From: Rugosimonospora sp036494675
GTDB taxonomy: Bacteria > Actinomycetota > Actinomycetes > Mycobacteriales > Micromonosporaceae
Assembly: GCA_036494675.1 (NCBI GenBank)
Contig: DASXOA010000036.1
Span: forward strand, 1-24,353
Reading direction: 5' to 3'
DNA: 24,353 bases
Below, piece after piece: positions 16,186-22,660 of the stretch (the first letter of the stretch is position 1; the number at the start of each line of letters is the position of its first letter). A program made the position numbers and the translations under genes. The notes beneath the pieces were generated by a model that ran no database searches, was not told the DNA's origin, and saw only the letters and a list, made by a program, of their open reading frames with translations.

Positions 16186-16212
16186 GACCCGACTGTACGG
16201 GTCGCGACCCGT
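16186..16212 (-). promoter_or_regulatory. Promoter and nested palindromic operator of the ABC exporter operon
   Basis: GACCCG (16186-16191), CGGGTC (16198-16203) and GACCCG (16206-16211) alternate in orientation. The right pair forms a perfect 16-bp palindrome (16197-16212). The left pair brackets exactly the six bases ACTGTA, which on the minus strand read TACAGT, the presumed -10 box. The left half-site touches the GTG start codon. A repressor here would directly cover the -10 box and start point. No regulator gene is adjacent. Confidence 0.6.
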
Positions 16213-16283
16213 TTCATGGGGTGCGGTCGTGCCCCGGCATCTCCCTGATCCGACCCCTAGGGAACGCTCAGGGAAGCCACCGC

Positions 16284-16604
16284 TCAGCTCGCCGCGGAAC
16301 CGTCCGCGACGACAACGTCGTAGTGCGTCACGACGGGGTCGAAGCTCAGCAGTGCGGCCTGAGCCTCTGGCGCGACGATGGCGGCGGTACGGTCCGGGCC
16401 GGCGAAGCCCTCGATGGCCTCCGCGGTATCCCACATCGTGATCACCCGGATCTCGGTCGCCTCCCGGTTGTCGTTGCGCAGCAGGTACCCGCACCGGAAG
16501 CCGGCCATCTCCCGCAGCCCGGGCAGGACCGAGCCGATGAAATGGGTCTCGTACCAGTCGGCCCCGTCAACCGTGGCGGTGGCGGACCAATGCCGTGCGA
16601 TCAT
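16284..16604 (-). CDS. Antibiotic biosynthesis monooxygenase-like (ABM/dimeric alpha-beta barrel) protein
   Basis: 106 residues from ATG 16604, with a G-rich ribosome site about 8 bases upstream; GTG 16607 immediately before it is an alternative. The M-I-A-R-H-W-S-A-T start, the Y-L-L-R-N-D-N segment and the I-R-V-I-T-M-W-D-T-A-E-A-I-E-G-F-A-G strand-helix are typical of ABM/DUF4188-like dimeric ferredoxin-fold proteins. Members include quinol monooxygenases and many proteins of unknown role. A much longer frame reaching to 17225 is Arg-rich shadow of the VOC gene. The gene is divergent from VOC across a 179-base region with a short tandem repeat. Confidence 0.75.
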   Translation of the reverse strand: MIARHWSATATVDGADWYETHFIGSVLPGLREMAGFRCGYLLRNDNREATEIRVITMWDTAEAIEGFAGPDRTAAIVAPEAQAALLSFDPVVTHYDVVVADGSAAS

Positions 16605-16621
16605 CACGAACCCCCGCGTGC

Positions 16622-16685
16622 CCTCGTCAGATTCCGTCCCCGTCAGACACCGTCCTCTACAGACACCGTCCTCGTCAGATCCCAT
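16622..16685. repeat. Four imperfect 16-bp tandem repeats
   Basis: Units start at 16622, 16638, 16654 and 16670, each near CCTCGTCAGACACCGT. They lie between the divergent ABM and VOC genes, upstream of the ABM start. They may be slippage-prone or a multi-site regulator target. Confidence 0.65.
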
Positions 16686-16749
16686 GCTCTCACGGACACC
16701 GGCCGCGTTTCCGTGGTTGTGAGCGGGGCCGGCGTCCGAATCGTTCAAG

Positions 16750-16759
16750 ACCCGCGGGT
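16750..16759. promoter_or_regulatory. Palindrome ACCCGCGGGT upstream of the VOC gene
   Basis: A perfect 10-bp palindrome 11 bases upstream of the putative -10 box, so near the -35 position. Its CGGGT arms resemble those in the exporter operator at 16197-16212. In such GC-rich DNA chance is possible. Confidence 0.3.
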
Positions 16760-16770
16760 GCCGGCGGCCG

Positions 16771-16776
16771 TACCGT
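16771..16776 (+). promoter_or_regulatory. -10 box TACCGT for a leaderless VOC transcript
   Basis: TACCGT fits TANNNT and ends 7 bases before the ATG at 16784, which has no ribosome site. This matches the layout at 11566 and 16192. Confidence 0.45.
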
Positions 16777-16783
16777 GGCCGGC

Positions 16784-17242
16784 ATGACCGTCGCATTTCA
16801 CTTCGTCGGGCTCGTGGTCGACGACATGACCCGCTCTCTCGCCTTCTACCGCCGGCTCGGACTGCCGGTACCCGCCGACGCCGACGCGATGCCGCACGTG
16901 GAGGTGACCCTCGACGGCGGGCACACGATGGCCTGGGACACCGTCGAGACCGTGCGGTCGTTCGACCCCGGCTGGACGCGGCCGTCCGGCAGTTCCCGAA
17001 TCGGCCTCGCCTTCCGCTGCTCGGATCCGCACGACGTCGACCGGGTCTACGCGGACCTGGTGGGCGCCGGGTACACCGGGCACCTTCAGCCGTGGGACGC
17101 GTTCTGGGGCCAGCGGTACGCCGTCGTGCACGACCCGGACGGCAACGCGGTCGATCTGTTCGCCCCGAGCGACGAGACCCCGAGCAACGCCACACCGAGC
17201 AACGCCACACCGAGCAACGCCACACCGAGCGATCAGGGCTGA
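16784..17242 (+). CDS. VOC-family (glyoxalase/bleomycin-resistance fold) protein with PSNAT-repeat tail
   Basis: 152 residues from ATG 16784; leaderless start as judged from TACCGT upstream. The single VOC domain covers about residues 1-129, with H-F-V-G-L-V-V-D-D-M at the start, F-Y-R-R-L-G-L, and the closing H-D-P-D-G-N-A-V-D-L-F motif carrying the usual metal/active-site region. The last ~20 residues are three copies of P-S-N-A-T encoded by a 15-bp tandem repeat, an addition outside the fold. Members include dioxygenases, glyoxalases and drug-binding proteins; the role here is unknown. It converges on the AraC gene. Confidence 0.85.
   Translation: MTVAFHFVGLVVDDMTRSLAFYRRLGLPVPADADAMPHVEVTLDGGHTMAWDTVETVRSFDPGWTRPSGSSRIGLAFRCSDPHDVDRVYADLVGAGYTGHLQPWDAFWGQRYAVVHDPDGNAVDLFAPSDETPSNATPSNATPSNATPSDQG
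17181..17225 (+). repeat. Three identical 15-bp tandem repeats in the VOC 3' end
   Basis: The unit CGAGCAACGCCACAC is repeated exactly three times, followed by a partial fourth (CGAGC). It encodes the P-S-N-A-T tail. A 15-bp period keeps the frame, so copy number could vary without disrupting the gene. Confidence 0.9.
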
Positions 17243-17289
17243 GCTTCTCTCACGTCACGCCGACCCGTCTGGGGCGCAAGCCGTGCCGG

Positions 17290-17982
17290 TCAGGTCTGGA
17301 TCAGGGTGCCCAGTGGCACGCCGGCCAGCGTCCGCACGTCCCGGGACAGGTGGGCCTGGTCGGCGTAGCCCGTGCGGGCGGCCACGTCGGCGAACCTGAC
17401 GCCGCGACGGGCCAGGGCGACCGCCCGGTCGAAGCGCAGCACCCGGCTCAGCGTCTTTGGCCCATACCCGAACAGCGTCAGACACCGGCGGTGCAGTTGC
17501 CGCTCGCTGAGCCCCATCCCCTCGGCGACCACCCGCACCGGCGTCCCGGCCCGCAGCGAGCCCACGACGGAGGCCACGATCGAGGCGGTACCGGAATCCG
17601 GCGGCCCCGCCGCGGCCAGCGCCACGGACTCCAGCACCCGCGCCGGGTCGGCCGCCTCGGCCAGCCGCGCGCCGAGCCGTCGGACCGCCGACGGTCGCCA
17701 CAGCGCGTCCAGGTCGACCCGTGCGTCGCGCACCTCGGAGGCCGGCGCGCCGAGCACGGCCGGGCCGGTGCCCGGAGCGAACCGCAGCCCGAGATAGCTC
17801 GTGCCCGGCCCGCTCTCGGCCAGGTGCGCCCGGGTGTCGGGGCCGGCGACCAGCATCGTGCCGGACACCCAGATCAGGTCGAGGCAGCCGTCGGGCAGAA
17901 CCCGGAGGCTGGTGGCGGAGGACACCGTCCGGGTCCAGACCACGGCACCCGGGTACAGTCTCGACGCCCGCTCCCGATACAC
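17290..17982 (-). CDS. AraC-family transcriptional regulator (DUF6597-type N-terminus)
   Basis: 230 residues if started at GTG 17982 (V-Y-R-E-R), the point where homologous regulators usually begin (M-Y-R-E-R). The N-terminal domain has V-L-P-D-G-C-L-D-L-I-W and V-A-G-P-D-T-R-A-H-L, the marks of the DUF6597 sensor domain. The C-terminal AraC domain has the two helix-turn-helices, G-L-S-E-R-Q-L-H-R-R-C and A-R-T-G-Y-A-D-Q-A-H-L-S-R-D. The frame is open 61 codons further upstream through a VOC fragment to ATG 18165, so a fused 291-residue protein is possible. No ribosome site is visible at the GTG. It is divergent from the repeat-membrane protein and may regulate it or the VOC gene. Confidence 0.82.
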   Translation of the reverse strand: MYRERASRLYPGAVVWTRTVSSATSLRVLPDGCLDLIWVSGTMLVAGPDTRAHLAESGPGTSYLGLRFAPGTGPAVLGAPASEVRDARVDLDALWRPSAVRRLGARLAEAADPARVLESVALAAAGPPDSGTASIVASVVGSLRAGTPVRVVAEGMGLSERQLHRRCLTLFGYGPKTLSRVLRFDRAVALARRGVRFADVAARTGYADQAHLSRDVRTLAGVPLGTLIQT

Positions 17983-18048
17983 GCCGACAGCATGACACCG
18001 AGGTATGACAGGACCGGGCCGGACGGTCCCAGTCGCGCGGCTCCCAGT

Positions 18049-18165
18049 GACGGTCCCGTCCGGGTACCGCGTCGCGGTCGCCGGGTCGAATCCGAAGTAC
18101 GTCGCATAGAACCGCTGGCTGCGCCCCTGGTCCGCGACCAGCAGTCCGAGGTGTCGCAGGCGCAT
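18049..18165 (-). pseudogene. N-terminal fragment of a VOC/glyoxalase gene, in frame with the AraC gene
   Basis: The first 39 codons from ATG 18165 (M-R-L-R-H-L-G-L-L-V-A-D then F-Y-A-T-Y-F-G-F-D-P and Y-P-D-G-T-V) read as the first beta-alpha-beta of a VOC protein. The sequence then breaks off into about 22 residues of no family before the AraC start. The remaining ~90 residues of a VOC domain are absent. It is probably the remnant left by a deletion that joined two genes; an active fusion is less likely because the fold would be incomplete. Confidence 0.6.
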
Positions 18166-18199
18166 GTGCAGAGGTCACAGCCTCCTGCGCTTGGCGTCA

Positions 18200-18212
18200 A
18201 CAGGTAACCTGT
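18200..18212. promoter_or_regulatory. Inverted repeat ACAGGT-A-ACCTGT
   Basis: A perfect 6-bp inverted repeat with one central base, 24 bases before the TTG start at 18237. The TAACCT inside it (18205-18210) could be the -10 box, so a bound protein would block transcription. The AraC regulator divergent from this gene is a candidate binder. Confidence 0.45.
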
Positions 18213-18236
18213 CCGCCGAACCCGAGAGGAGATCCT

Positions 18237-18950
18237 TTGAACAGCCCCTACCCCCCTCAACCGGCCGGCGACCAGGGCTACCCGCCGCCGGGTGGGTACC
18301 AGCAGCAGGGTTACCCGCAGGCTGGGCACCCGCAGTCCGAGTACCCGCAACAATCGGGCTACCCGCAACAACCGGGGTACCCGCAGCAGCCCGGCCAGCA
18401 GCAGCCCGGGTATCCGCAACAGGGCTACGAGCAGCCCGGGTACCAGCAACAGGGGTACCCGCAACAGCCCGGGTACCAGCAGCCGGGCTACCCGCAACAG
18501 TCCGGGTACCAGCAGGGCTACCAGCAGTCGGGATACCCGCCACCCGGGTACCCGGGTGGCGGCGGCGCGGCCATCGCGGTGACCACGAAGTTCTTCGTGC
18601 TGGCCTTCATGCTCTTCTTCTTCAAGCCGAAGATCTTCGTGGACGGCCAGGAGTTGGTGGCCGGGATCTGGGGCCGCAACACGATCCCGGTGGCGCCGGG
18701 TCAGCACCAGGTCCACGTGCACGTGCCGTATCTCCTGCCGTCGCAGATCGGCAAGTCCGACGTCGTGGTCAACGTCGCGCCGGGCCAGACGGCGGAACTG
18801 GAGTACAAGACGCCGCTGTGGGTGTTCGCCGCCGGATCGCTGGGGCCGCCTCCGCAGAGCTACAACGGCAAATGGCTCTACTGGGTGATGGGCGCGCTTC
18901 TGCTCGTGATTATCTTGTGTTGTTGCGGCAATGCGCTGCTGAACCACTGA
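18237..18950 (+). CDS. Membrane protein with Gly-Tyr-Pro-Gln repeat domain
   Basis: 237 residues from TTG 18237, with a strong GAGGAGA site 5 bases upstream. Residues 1-110 are a low-complexity Q/Y/P/G region with about a dozen G-Y-P-Q-Q or G-Y-Q-Q units and no charged core. A hydrophobic stretch is at about 113-129, then a beta-rich domain (about 130-200) with F-V-D-G-Q, I-P-V-A-P-G-Q-H-Q-V-H-V and V-A-P-G-Q-T-A-E-L-E-Y. This resembles actinobacterial envelope proteins with a PEGA-like fold. A C-terminal helix (about 212-228) ends with three Cys in a row. It is not a named family I can give with certainty. The repeats resemble disordered, phase-separating domains. Role unknown. Confidence 0.85.
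   Translation: MNSPYPPQPAGDQGYPPPGGYQQQGYPQAGHPQSEYPQQSGYPQQPGYPQQPGQQQPGYPQQGYEQPGYQQQGYPQQPGYQQPGYPQQSGYQQGYQQSGYPPPGYPGGGGAAIAVTTKFFVLAFMLFFFKPKIFVDGQELVAGIWGRNTIPVAPGQHQVHVHVPYLLPSQIGKSDVVVNVAPGQTAELEYKTPLWVFAAGSLGPPPQSYNGKWLYWVMGALLLVIILCCCGNALLNH
18252..18560 (+). repeat. In-frame tandem repeats encoding GYPQQ units
   Basis: Degenerate 15-21-bp units around TACCCGCAACAGCCCGGG and TACCAGCAGCAGGG. They encode the repeat domain of the membrane protein. Copies vary in sequence, so this is an old expansion rather than a fresh array. Confidence 0.85.
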
Positions 18951-18963
18951 GAGGTGTCGCCTT

Positions 18964-18986
18964 GATCCCGTTTCCGGGGCGGGATC
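18964..18986 (+). terminator. Possible hairpin after the repeat-membrane protein gene
   Basis: GATCCCG and CGGGATC form a 7-bp stem with a 9-base loop, 14 bases after the stop codon. No T-run follows, so it may be a weak terminator or an mRNA-end structure. Confidence 0.35.
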
Positions 18987-19043
18987 CGGGCGGCCCGCCC
19001 AGCGCTGGACGAAACGACCGGAAGGGCCGGACTGTACGACGCA

Positions 19044-19775
19044 ATGATGGCGGAAACGGTAAAGATCAACGGGCACCAGGGTGACGAGGTCGAGGCGTAT
19101 CTGGCCCGGCCACTGACGCCCGGACCGACCGGGGGCGTGGTGGTCATCCACCACATGCCGGGATATGACGAGTCGACGAAGGAGATGGTGCGCAAGTTCG
19201 CCGCGCACGGCTACGCGGCGACCTGCCCGAACCTGTACTGGCGGGAGGCGCCCGGCGCAGCCCCGGACGACGCGGCGGCGACCGCCCGGGCGTCCGGCGG
19301 GGTGCCGGACGAGCGGCTGCTGGGCGACGTGGCCGGCGCGGCGGCCTACCTGCGCGGGCTCACCTCGTCGAACGGCAAGGTCGGCGTCATCGGCCATTGC
19401 TCCGGCGGTCGCCAGGCGTTCCTGTCGGCGTGCATGCTCGACCTCGACGCGGCGGTGGACTGCTACGGCGCCTTCGTCGTGGGTACCCCGCCGGAGGGCT
19501 TCCCGCTCCAGGTGCAGCCGGTGCTGCCGCTGGCCGACAAGCTGAGCTGCCCGGTGCTGGGGCTGTTCGGCGCGGACGACCAGTACCCGGCGCCGGACGA
19601 GGTCGCCACGCTGGAGGCGGAGTTGAGGAAGCTCGGCAAGGAGTTCGAGTTCCACAGCTACGAGGGGGCGGGCCACGCCTTCTTCGCCGTCGACCGGCCG
19701 AGCTACCGGCCGGCCTCGGCGGTCGAGGGCTGGCAGCGCATCTTCGAGTTCTACGGTCGCAACCTGGCCGCGTAA
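19044..19775 (+). CDS. Dienelactone hydrolase-family alpha/beta hydrolase
   Basis: 243 residues from ATG 19044; ATG 19047 directly after is an equal alternative and neither has a strong ribosome site. The alpha/beta-hydrolase fold shows V-V-V-I-H-H-M-P-G-Y-D, the nucleophile elbow G-H-C-S-G-G with Cys119, the acid in G-A-D-D-Q (Asp178 or Asp179) and His211 in G-A-G-H-A-F-F. A Cys-Asp-His triad is the mark of dienelactone hydrolases, which open the lactone ring in chlorocatechol breakdown; many actinobacterial homologues have unknown substrates. No aromatic pathway genes are near. It is directly followed by a DUF6295 gene whose ribosome site overlaps its stop codon. Confidence 0.92.
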   Translation: MMAETVKINGHQGDEVEAYLARPLTPGPTGGVVVIHHMPGYDESTKEMVRKFAAHGYAATCPNLYWREAPGAAPDDAAATARASGGVPDERLLGDVAGAAAYLRGLTSSNGKVGVIGHCSGGRQAFLSACMLDLDAAVDCYGAFVVGTPPEGFPLQVQPVLPLADKLSCPVLGLFGADDQYPAPDEVATLEAELRKLGKEFEFHSYEGAGHAFFAVDRPSYRPASAVEGWQRIFEFYGRNLAA

Positions 19776-19785
19776 GGAGAGTTCC

Positions 19786-20079
19786 ATGTGCACGTACCTG
19801 ACTCAGTCCGGCCCGATCGACGGCAGCGGCAAGGGTGGTAGCGGCTGGTTCACGCTCACCCAGGCCACGGTGTACGTCGACCACCCGCAACACGCGCCGT
19901 ACGAACACACGGTGAACATCGACCTGGCCAACCCGAAGCTCGGCCCGTCCGCCCGGGTGGCGGTCGAACTGACCGAGGAGGGGGCGCTCGCGCTGATCGA
20001 GTCGATCCGTGCGGCGCTGGCCTCGGCACCGCCCGGACTGGCCTCCGCGCACGGCCCGGCCCGACCGGTCGCCGCCTGA
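19786..20079 (+). CDS. DUF6295-type small protein
   Basis: 97 residues from ATG 19786. Its ribosome site AAGGAGA overlaps the stop of the hydrolase gene, so the two are co-translated. The M-C-T-Y-L start, G-S-G-K-G-x-x-G-W-F, a His-rich stretch (D-H-P-Q-H-A-P-Y-E-H) and R-V-A-V-E-L-T match what I recall as DUF6295, a small actinobacterial family of unknown function. Conserved Cys2 and four His could bind a metal, but this is conjecture. No signal peptide or membrane helix. Confidence 0.8.
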   Translation: MCTYLTQSGPIDGSGKGGSGWFTLTQATVYVDHPQHAPYEHTVNIDLANPKLGPSARVAVELTEEGALALIESIRAALASAPPGLASAHGPARPVAA

Positions 20080-20102
20080 CCGGCCCGATCCACGGCAACA
20101 AC

Positions 20103-20137
20103 CCGGCCGGCGTCCCGCACCGCGGGGCGCCGGCCGG
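20103..20137 (+). terminator. Long GC hairpin between convergent genes
   Basis: A 16-bp stem (one T-G wobble) closed by the triloop ACC. Left arm 20103-20118, right arm 20122-20137. It starts 24 bases after the DUF6295 stop. No T-run follows on either strand, as is common in actinomycetes; it could stop transcription from both sides. Confidence 0.65.
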
Positions 20138-20240
20138 TCGCTTCATCCCGGGGCCGGCCCGGCTCTTTCCGGGTCGCCTCGTCTCGCGGCCGTCCCCGGC
20201 TCGTTCGGTCGCCTCATCGGCGCCGGCCCGGCTCGTTCCG
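20137..20240. repeat. Three imperfect ~35-bp tandem repeats
   Basis: Units start at 20137, 20173 and 20208; each begins GTCGCYTCRTC and continues with a GGCCGGCCCGGCTCNTTCCG-like stretch. They fill the space between the hairpin and the stop codon of the dehydrogenase gene. They are non-coding and probably arose by local duplication. Confidence 0.7.
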
Positions 20241-20241
20241 G

Positions 20242-22338
20242 TCAGCCCAGGTCGACGTGGAAGATCTTCTCGTTGCTGTTGTTCGGGGTGCTGTCCTTGT
20301 CCCCGGTGTTGGTGGTGGTCATCCACATGCCGCCGTCCGGTGCCGGCTCCACGGTCCGCAGCCGGCCGTAGGTGCCCACGAAGAACTGCTGGACGTCGGT
20401 CAGGCTGCTGCCGCTGATCACCTCGCGGTACAGCCGGGTGCCGCGCTCGCACGCGATGTAGAGCACGTCCCGGACGATGGTCAGGCCGCTGCACGAACCG
20501 TCCGCCACCGGGTACGTGTGCTTGGGCGCGAGGTATCCGGCGGTGCCGCAGCCGCTGCCGGCCTGCGACGAGGTCCCCTCACAGTTCGGCCAGCCGTAGT
20601 TGCCGCCCCTGGCGATGAGGTTCGTCTCGTCCATGACGCTGTTGCCGAACTCCTGCTCCCACAGCCGGCCCTGCGAGTCGAAGGCCAGCCCCTGCGGGTT
20701 GCGGTGACCGTAGCTCCACACGTAGTTGCCGAACGGGTTGTCCGACGGCACCGAGCCGTCCGGGTTCAGCCGCAGAATCTTCCCGTTGAGGCTGTTGAGG
20801 TTCTGTGCGTTGGCACCGTTCTGCGCGTCGCCCGTCGAGGCGTAGAGCTTGCCGTCCGGCCCGAACCGCAACCGGCCGCCGTTGTGGTACTTGTTGCGCA
20901 GGATGCCGGTCAGCAGGATCTGCTCGCCGCTCAGGGCGTTGTTGGCGTACTGGAACCGGACGATCCGGTTGTCGGTGGGGCTGGTGTGGAACACGTACAG
21001 CCAGTGGTCGCTGGCGAACGTCGGCGCGACCGCGAGGCCCAGCAGCCCGCCCTCCCCGTCGGTGCTCTCCACGTTCGGCACGGTGCCCACCGTGGTCTTC
21101 GCACCCGTGGCGGGGTTGAGGTGGATGATGTCGTGCGCGTCCCGGCGGCTGTACAGGATCGTGCCGTCCGGCAGGGTCGCGAGGCCCCACGGGACGTCCG
21201 TGTCGGTCGCGATCTGGGTGACCGCACAGACCGTGGCGCAACTCGACCCGGTGGTCACCGAGATCTGGTTGCTGTGCGCCGAGACGTTGCCGGCCGCGTC
21301 CCGGGCAATCACGTAGTAGGCGTAGGTGTGGTTGGCCGTCAACCCGCTGTCCAGGAACGTGGTGGCCGGCGGGGCGCCGCTCGTACCGGGGACGGTCCCG
21401 ACCTTGGTTCCGTCCCGGTAGACGTCGTACCCGGTGACCGCGCCGTTGTCGGTCGCGGCCGTCCAGCGCAGGCTCACGTTGGTTCCGGACGCGGAGCCGG
21501 TCAGCCCGCCCGGCGTACTCGGCGGCGTGGTGTCCGTCTGGCAGGCCGGTGGCGTGATCGGCACCGTCGCGCTGGCCTGCGAGACGTTGCCGGCCGCGTC
21601 GCGCGACTGCACGTAGATGCCCCACGGGACGCCGCCGACCACGGTGATGTCGCCGGACGTCACGGTACCGGCGATGGACGTGATGAGCTGGCCGTCGTGG
21701 AAGATGTCGTAGAACGCCACGCCCACGTTGTCGGTCGACGCGCTCCACCTGACGGTCGCGGAGTCGCACGAGTTCACCGTGACGGTCACGCCGGTCGGGG
21801 TGGTCGGCGGCTGAGTGTCGGCCGCGCCGGTGTTGCCGTACACCTGGAACTCCTGCAACGAGTAGCCCTTGCTGGAGTCGGTACGGCAGCGGTGCGTGCC
21901 GTACATCCGGACATAGCGGCCCCGCCCGGTCACGGTGAGGTCGTCCACGCCCCCGGCGCCGGCCGTGGTACTGGAGATGGTGGTCCACGCGGAATGGTCG
22001 GGCGAGGTCTGCACCTGGTAGGCCGTCGCGCAGGACAGGTCCCAGGCGAGCACGACCCGGCTGATGTTCGCCGTGGTACCCAGGTCAACGTAGATCCACT
22101 GAGGATCGACACCGGCCGCGCTGGCCCATCGCGTCGAGGTCGTGCCGTCCACCGCGTACGCCGGGGGGCAGCAACCGCCCGACGACGACGCGGTCACCGG
22201 CTCACCCTTTGACAGCAGCACGTCGGCCGCCGGCGCGTTCGGTGACTGTCCCGCGTGGGCGACCGGTGCCGTCAACAGCCCCGCGACGAGCAGCCCCGCC
22301 GCCACGAGCACGGTCAGCCCGCGGATCCGTACCGACAT
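20242..22338 (-). CDS. Secreted CBM32-FN3-FN3-glucose/sorbosone dehydrogenase protein
   Basis: 698 residues from ATG 22338, with a strong AAGGAGG site upstream; the frame extends 43 codons further but without support. A Sec signal peptide ends near A-H-A (residue 29). A discoidin/F5-8 type C (CBM32) module follows (about 40-170, with A-Y-A-V-D-G-T-T-S-T-R-W-A and Y-S-L-Q-E-F-Q-V-Y-G), then two fibronectin type III modules (about 175-265 and 270-362). The rest is a six-blade-propeller GSDH domain (about 370-698) with H-N-G-G-R-L-R-F-G-P-D-G-K-L-Y-A-S-T-G-D. GSDH enzymes oxidise sugars with PQQ or act on side chains of polysaccharides. The modules target the enzyme to plant or other polysaccharide outside the cell. 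It has its own promoter region upstream. Confidence 0.92.
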   Translation of the reverse strand: MSVRIRGLTVLVAAGLLVAGLLTAPVAHAGQSPNAPAADVLLSKGEPVTASSSGGCCPPAYAVDGTTSTRWASAAGVDPQWIYVDLGTTANISRVVLAWDLSCATAYQVQTSPDHSAWTTISSTTAGAGGVDDLTVTGRGRYVRMYGTHRCRTDSSKGYSLQEFQVYGNTGAADTQPPTTPTGVTVTVNSCDSATVRWSASTDNVGVAFYDIFHDGQLITSIAGTVTSGDITVVGGVPWGIYVQSRDAAGNVSQASATVPITPPACQTDTTPPSTPGGLTGSASGTNVSLRWTAATDNGAVTGYDVYRDGTKVGTVPGTSGAPPATTFLDSGLTANHTYAYYVIARDAAGNVSAHSNQISVTTGSSCATVCAVTQIATDTDVPWGLATLPDGTILYSRRDAHDIIHLNPATGAKTTVGTVPNVESTDGEGGLLGLAVAPTFASDHWLYVFHTSPTDNRIVRFQYANNALSGEQILLTGILRNKYHNGGRLRFGPDGKLYASTGDAQNGANAQNLNSLNGKILRLNPDGSVPSDNPFGNYVWSYGHRNPQGLAFDSQGRLWEQEFGNSVMDETNLIARGGNYGWPNCEGTSSQAGSGCGTAGYLAPKHTYPVADGSCSGLTIVRDVLYIACERGTRLYREVISGSSLTDVQQFFVGTYGRLRTVEPAPDGGMWMTTTNTGDKDSTPNNSNEKIFHVDLG

Positions 22339-22660
22339 CCCTACCTCCTTGGATGATGCGTGGCCGGACTGACGCGCGAATGGCGGGTTTCGGCGGCGCA
22401 GGCTCCACGCGGTGGCGGGCGCGCCGGACACACCGCTGCCGGGCGCCGGACGTGCCCCTGGCCGCACGGTCTACCGGTCCGGACCGGGGCCGGTCAATGC
22501 GCTGCTCCGTGCCGTGGAGTCGGATCTCGCGAACGGTGCGCCGCCTGGCTTTCCGCCGGCGCGGACGACGCCGGCCGGTTCCGTCAGGCGGTACGGAACC
22601 GGCGCGGCGGGCCGGGCCACGGGGCCGGCCGGCGTAGGGCGACCGAACCGGCGCGGCGGG
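22339..22660 (-). promoter_or_regulatory. Upstream region of the secreted dehydrogenase gene
   Basis: A 322-base gap between the lactonase stop and the dehydrogenase start, with no credible gene. It should hold the promoter of the dehydrogenase gene, but no clear -10/-35 pair is seen. A 16-bp direct repeat (GAACCGGCGCGGCGGG) occurs at 22596-22611 and 22645-22660, the second copy ending at the lactonase stop codon. Short GC inverted repeats near 22480-22500 may fold. Confidence 0.45.

Noticed and set aside
18252..18560. CRISPR-like regular repeats
   Set aside because: Units are degenerate, in frame and without unique spacers of constant length; they encode protein repeats. No cas genes.
17874..19793. 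639-codon minus-strand open frame across the AraC promoter, repeat protein and hydrolase
   Set aside because: It is antisense to three supported genes; its Leu/Arg/Val repeat is the reverse of the GYPQQ repeats.
20257..22212. 651-codon open frame on the plus strand opposite the CBM32-GSDH gene
   Set aside because: It is Arg/Val/Gly-rich without family motifs and lies antisense to a convincing multidomain gene; GC-rich codon bias creates such shadows.
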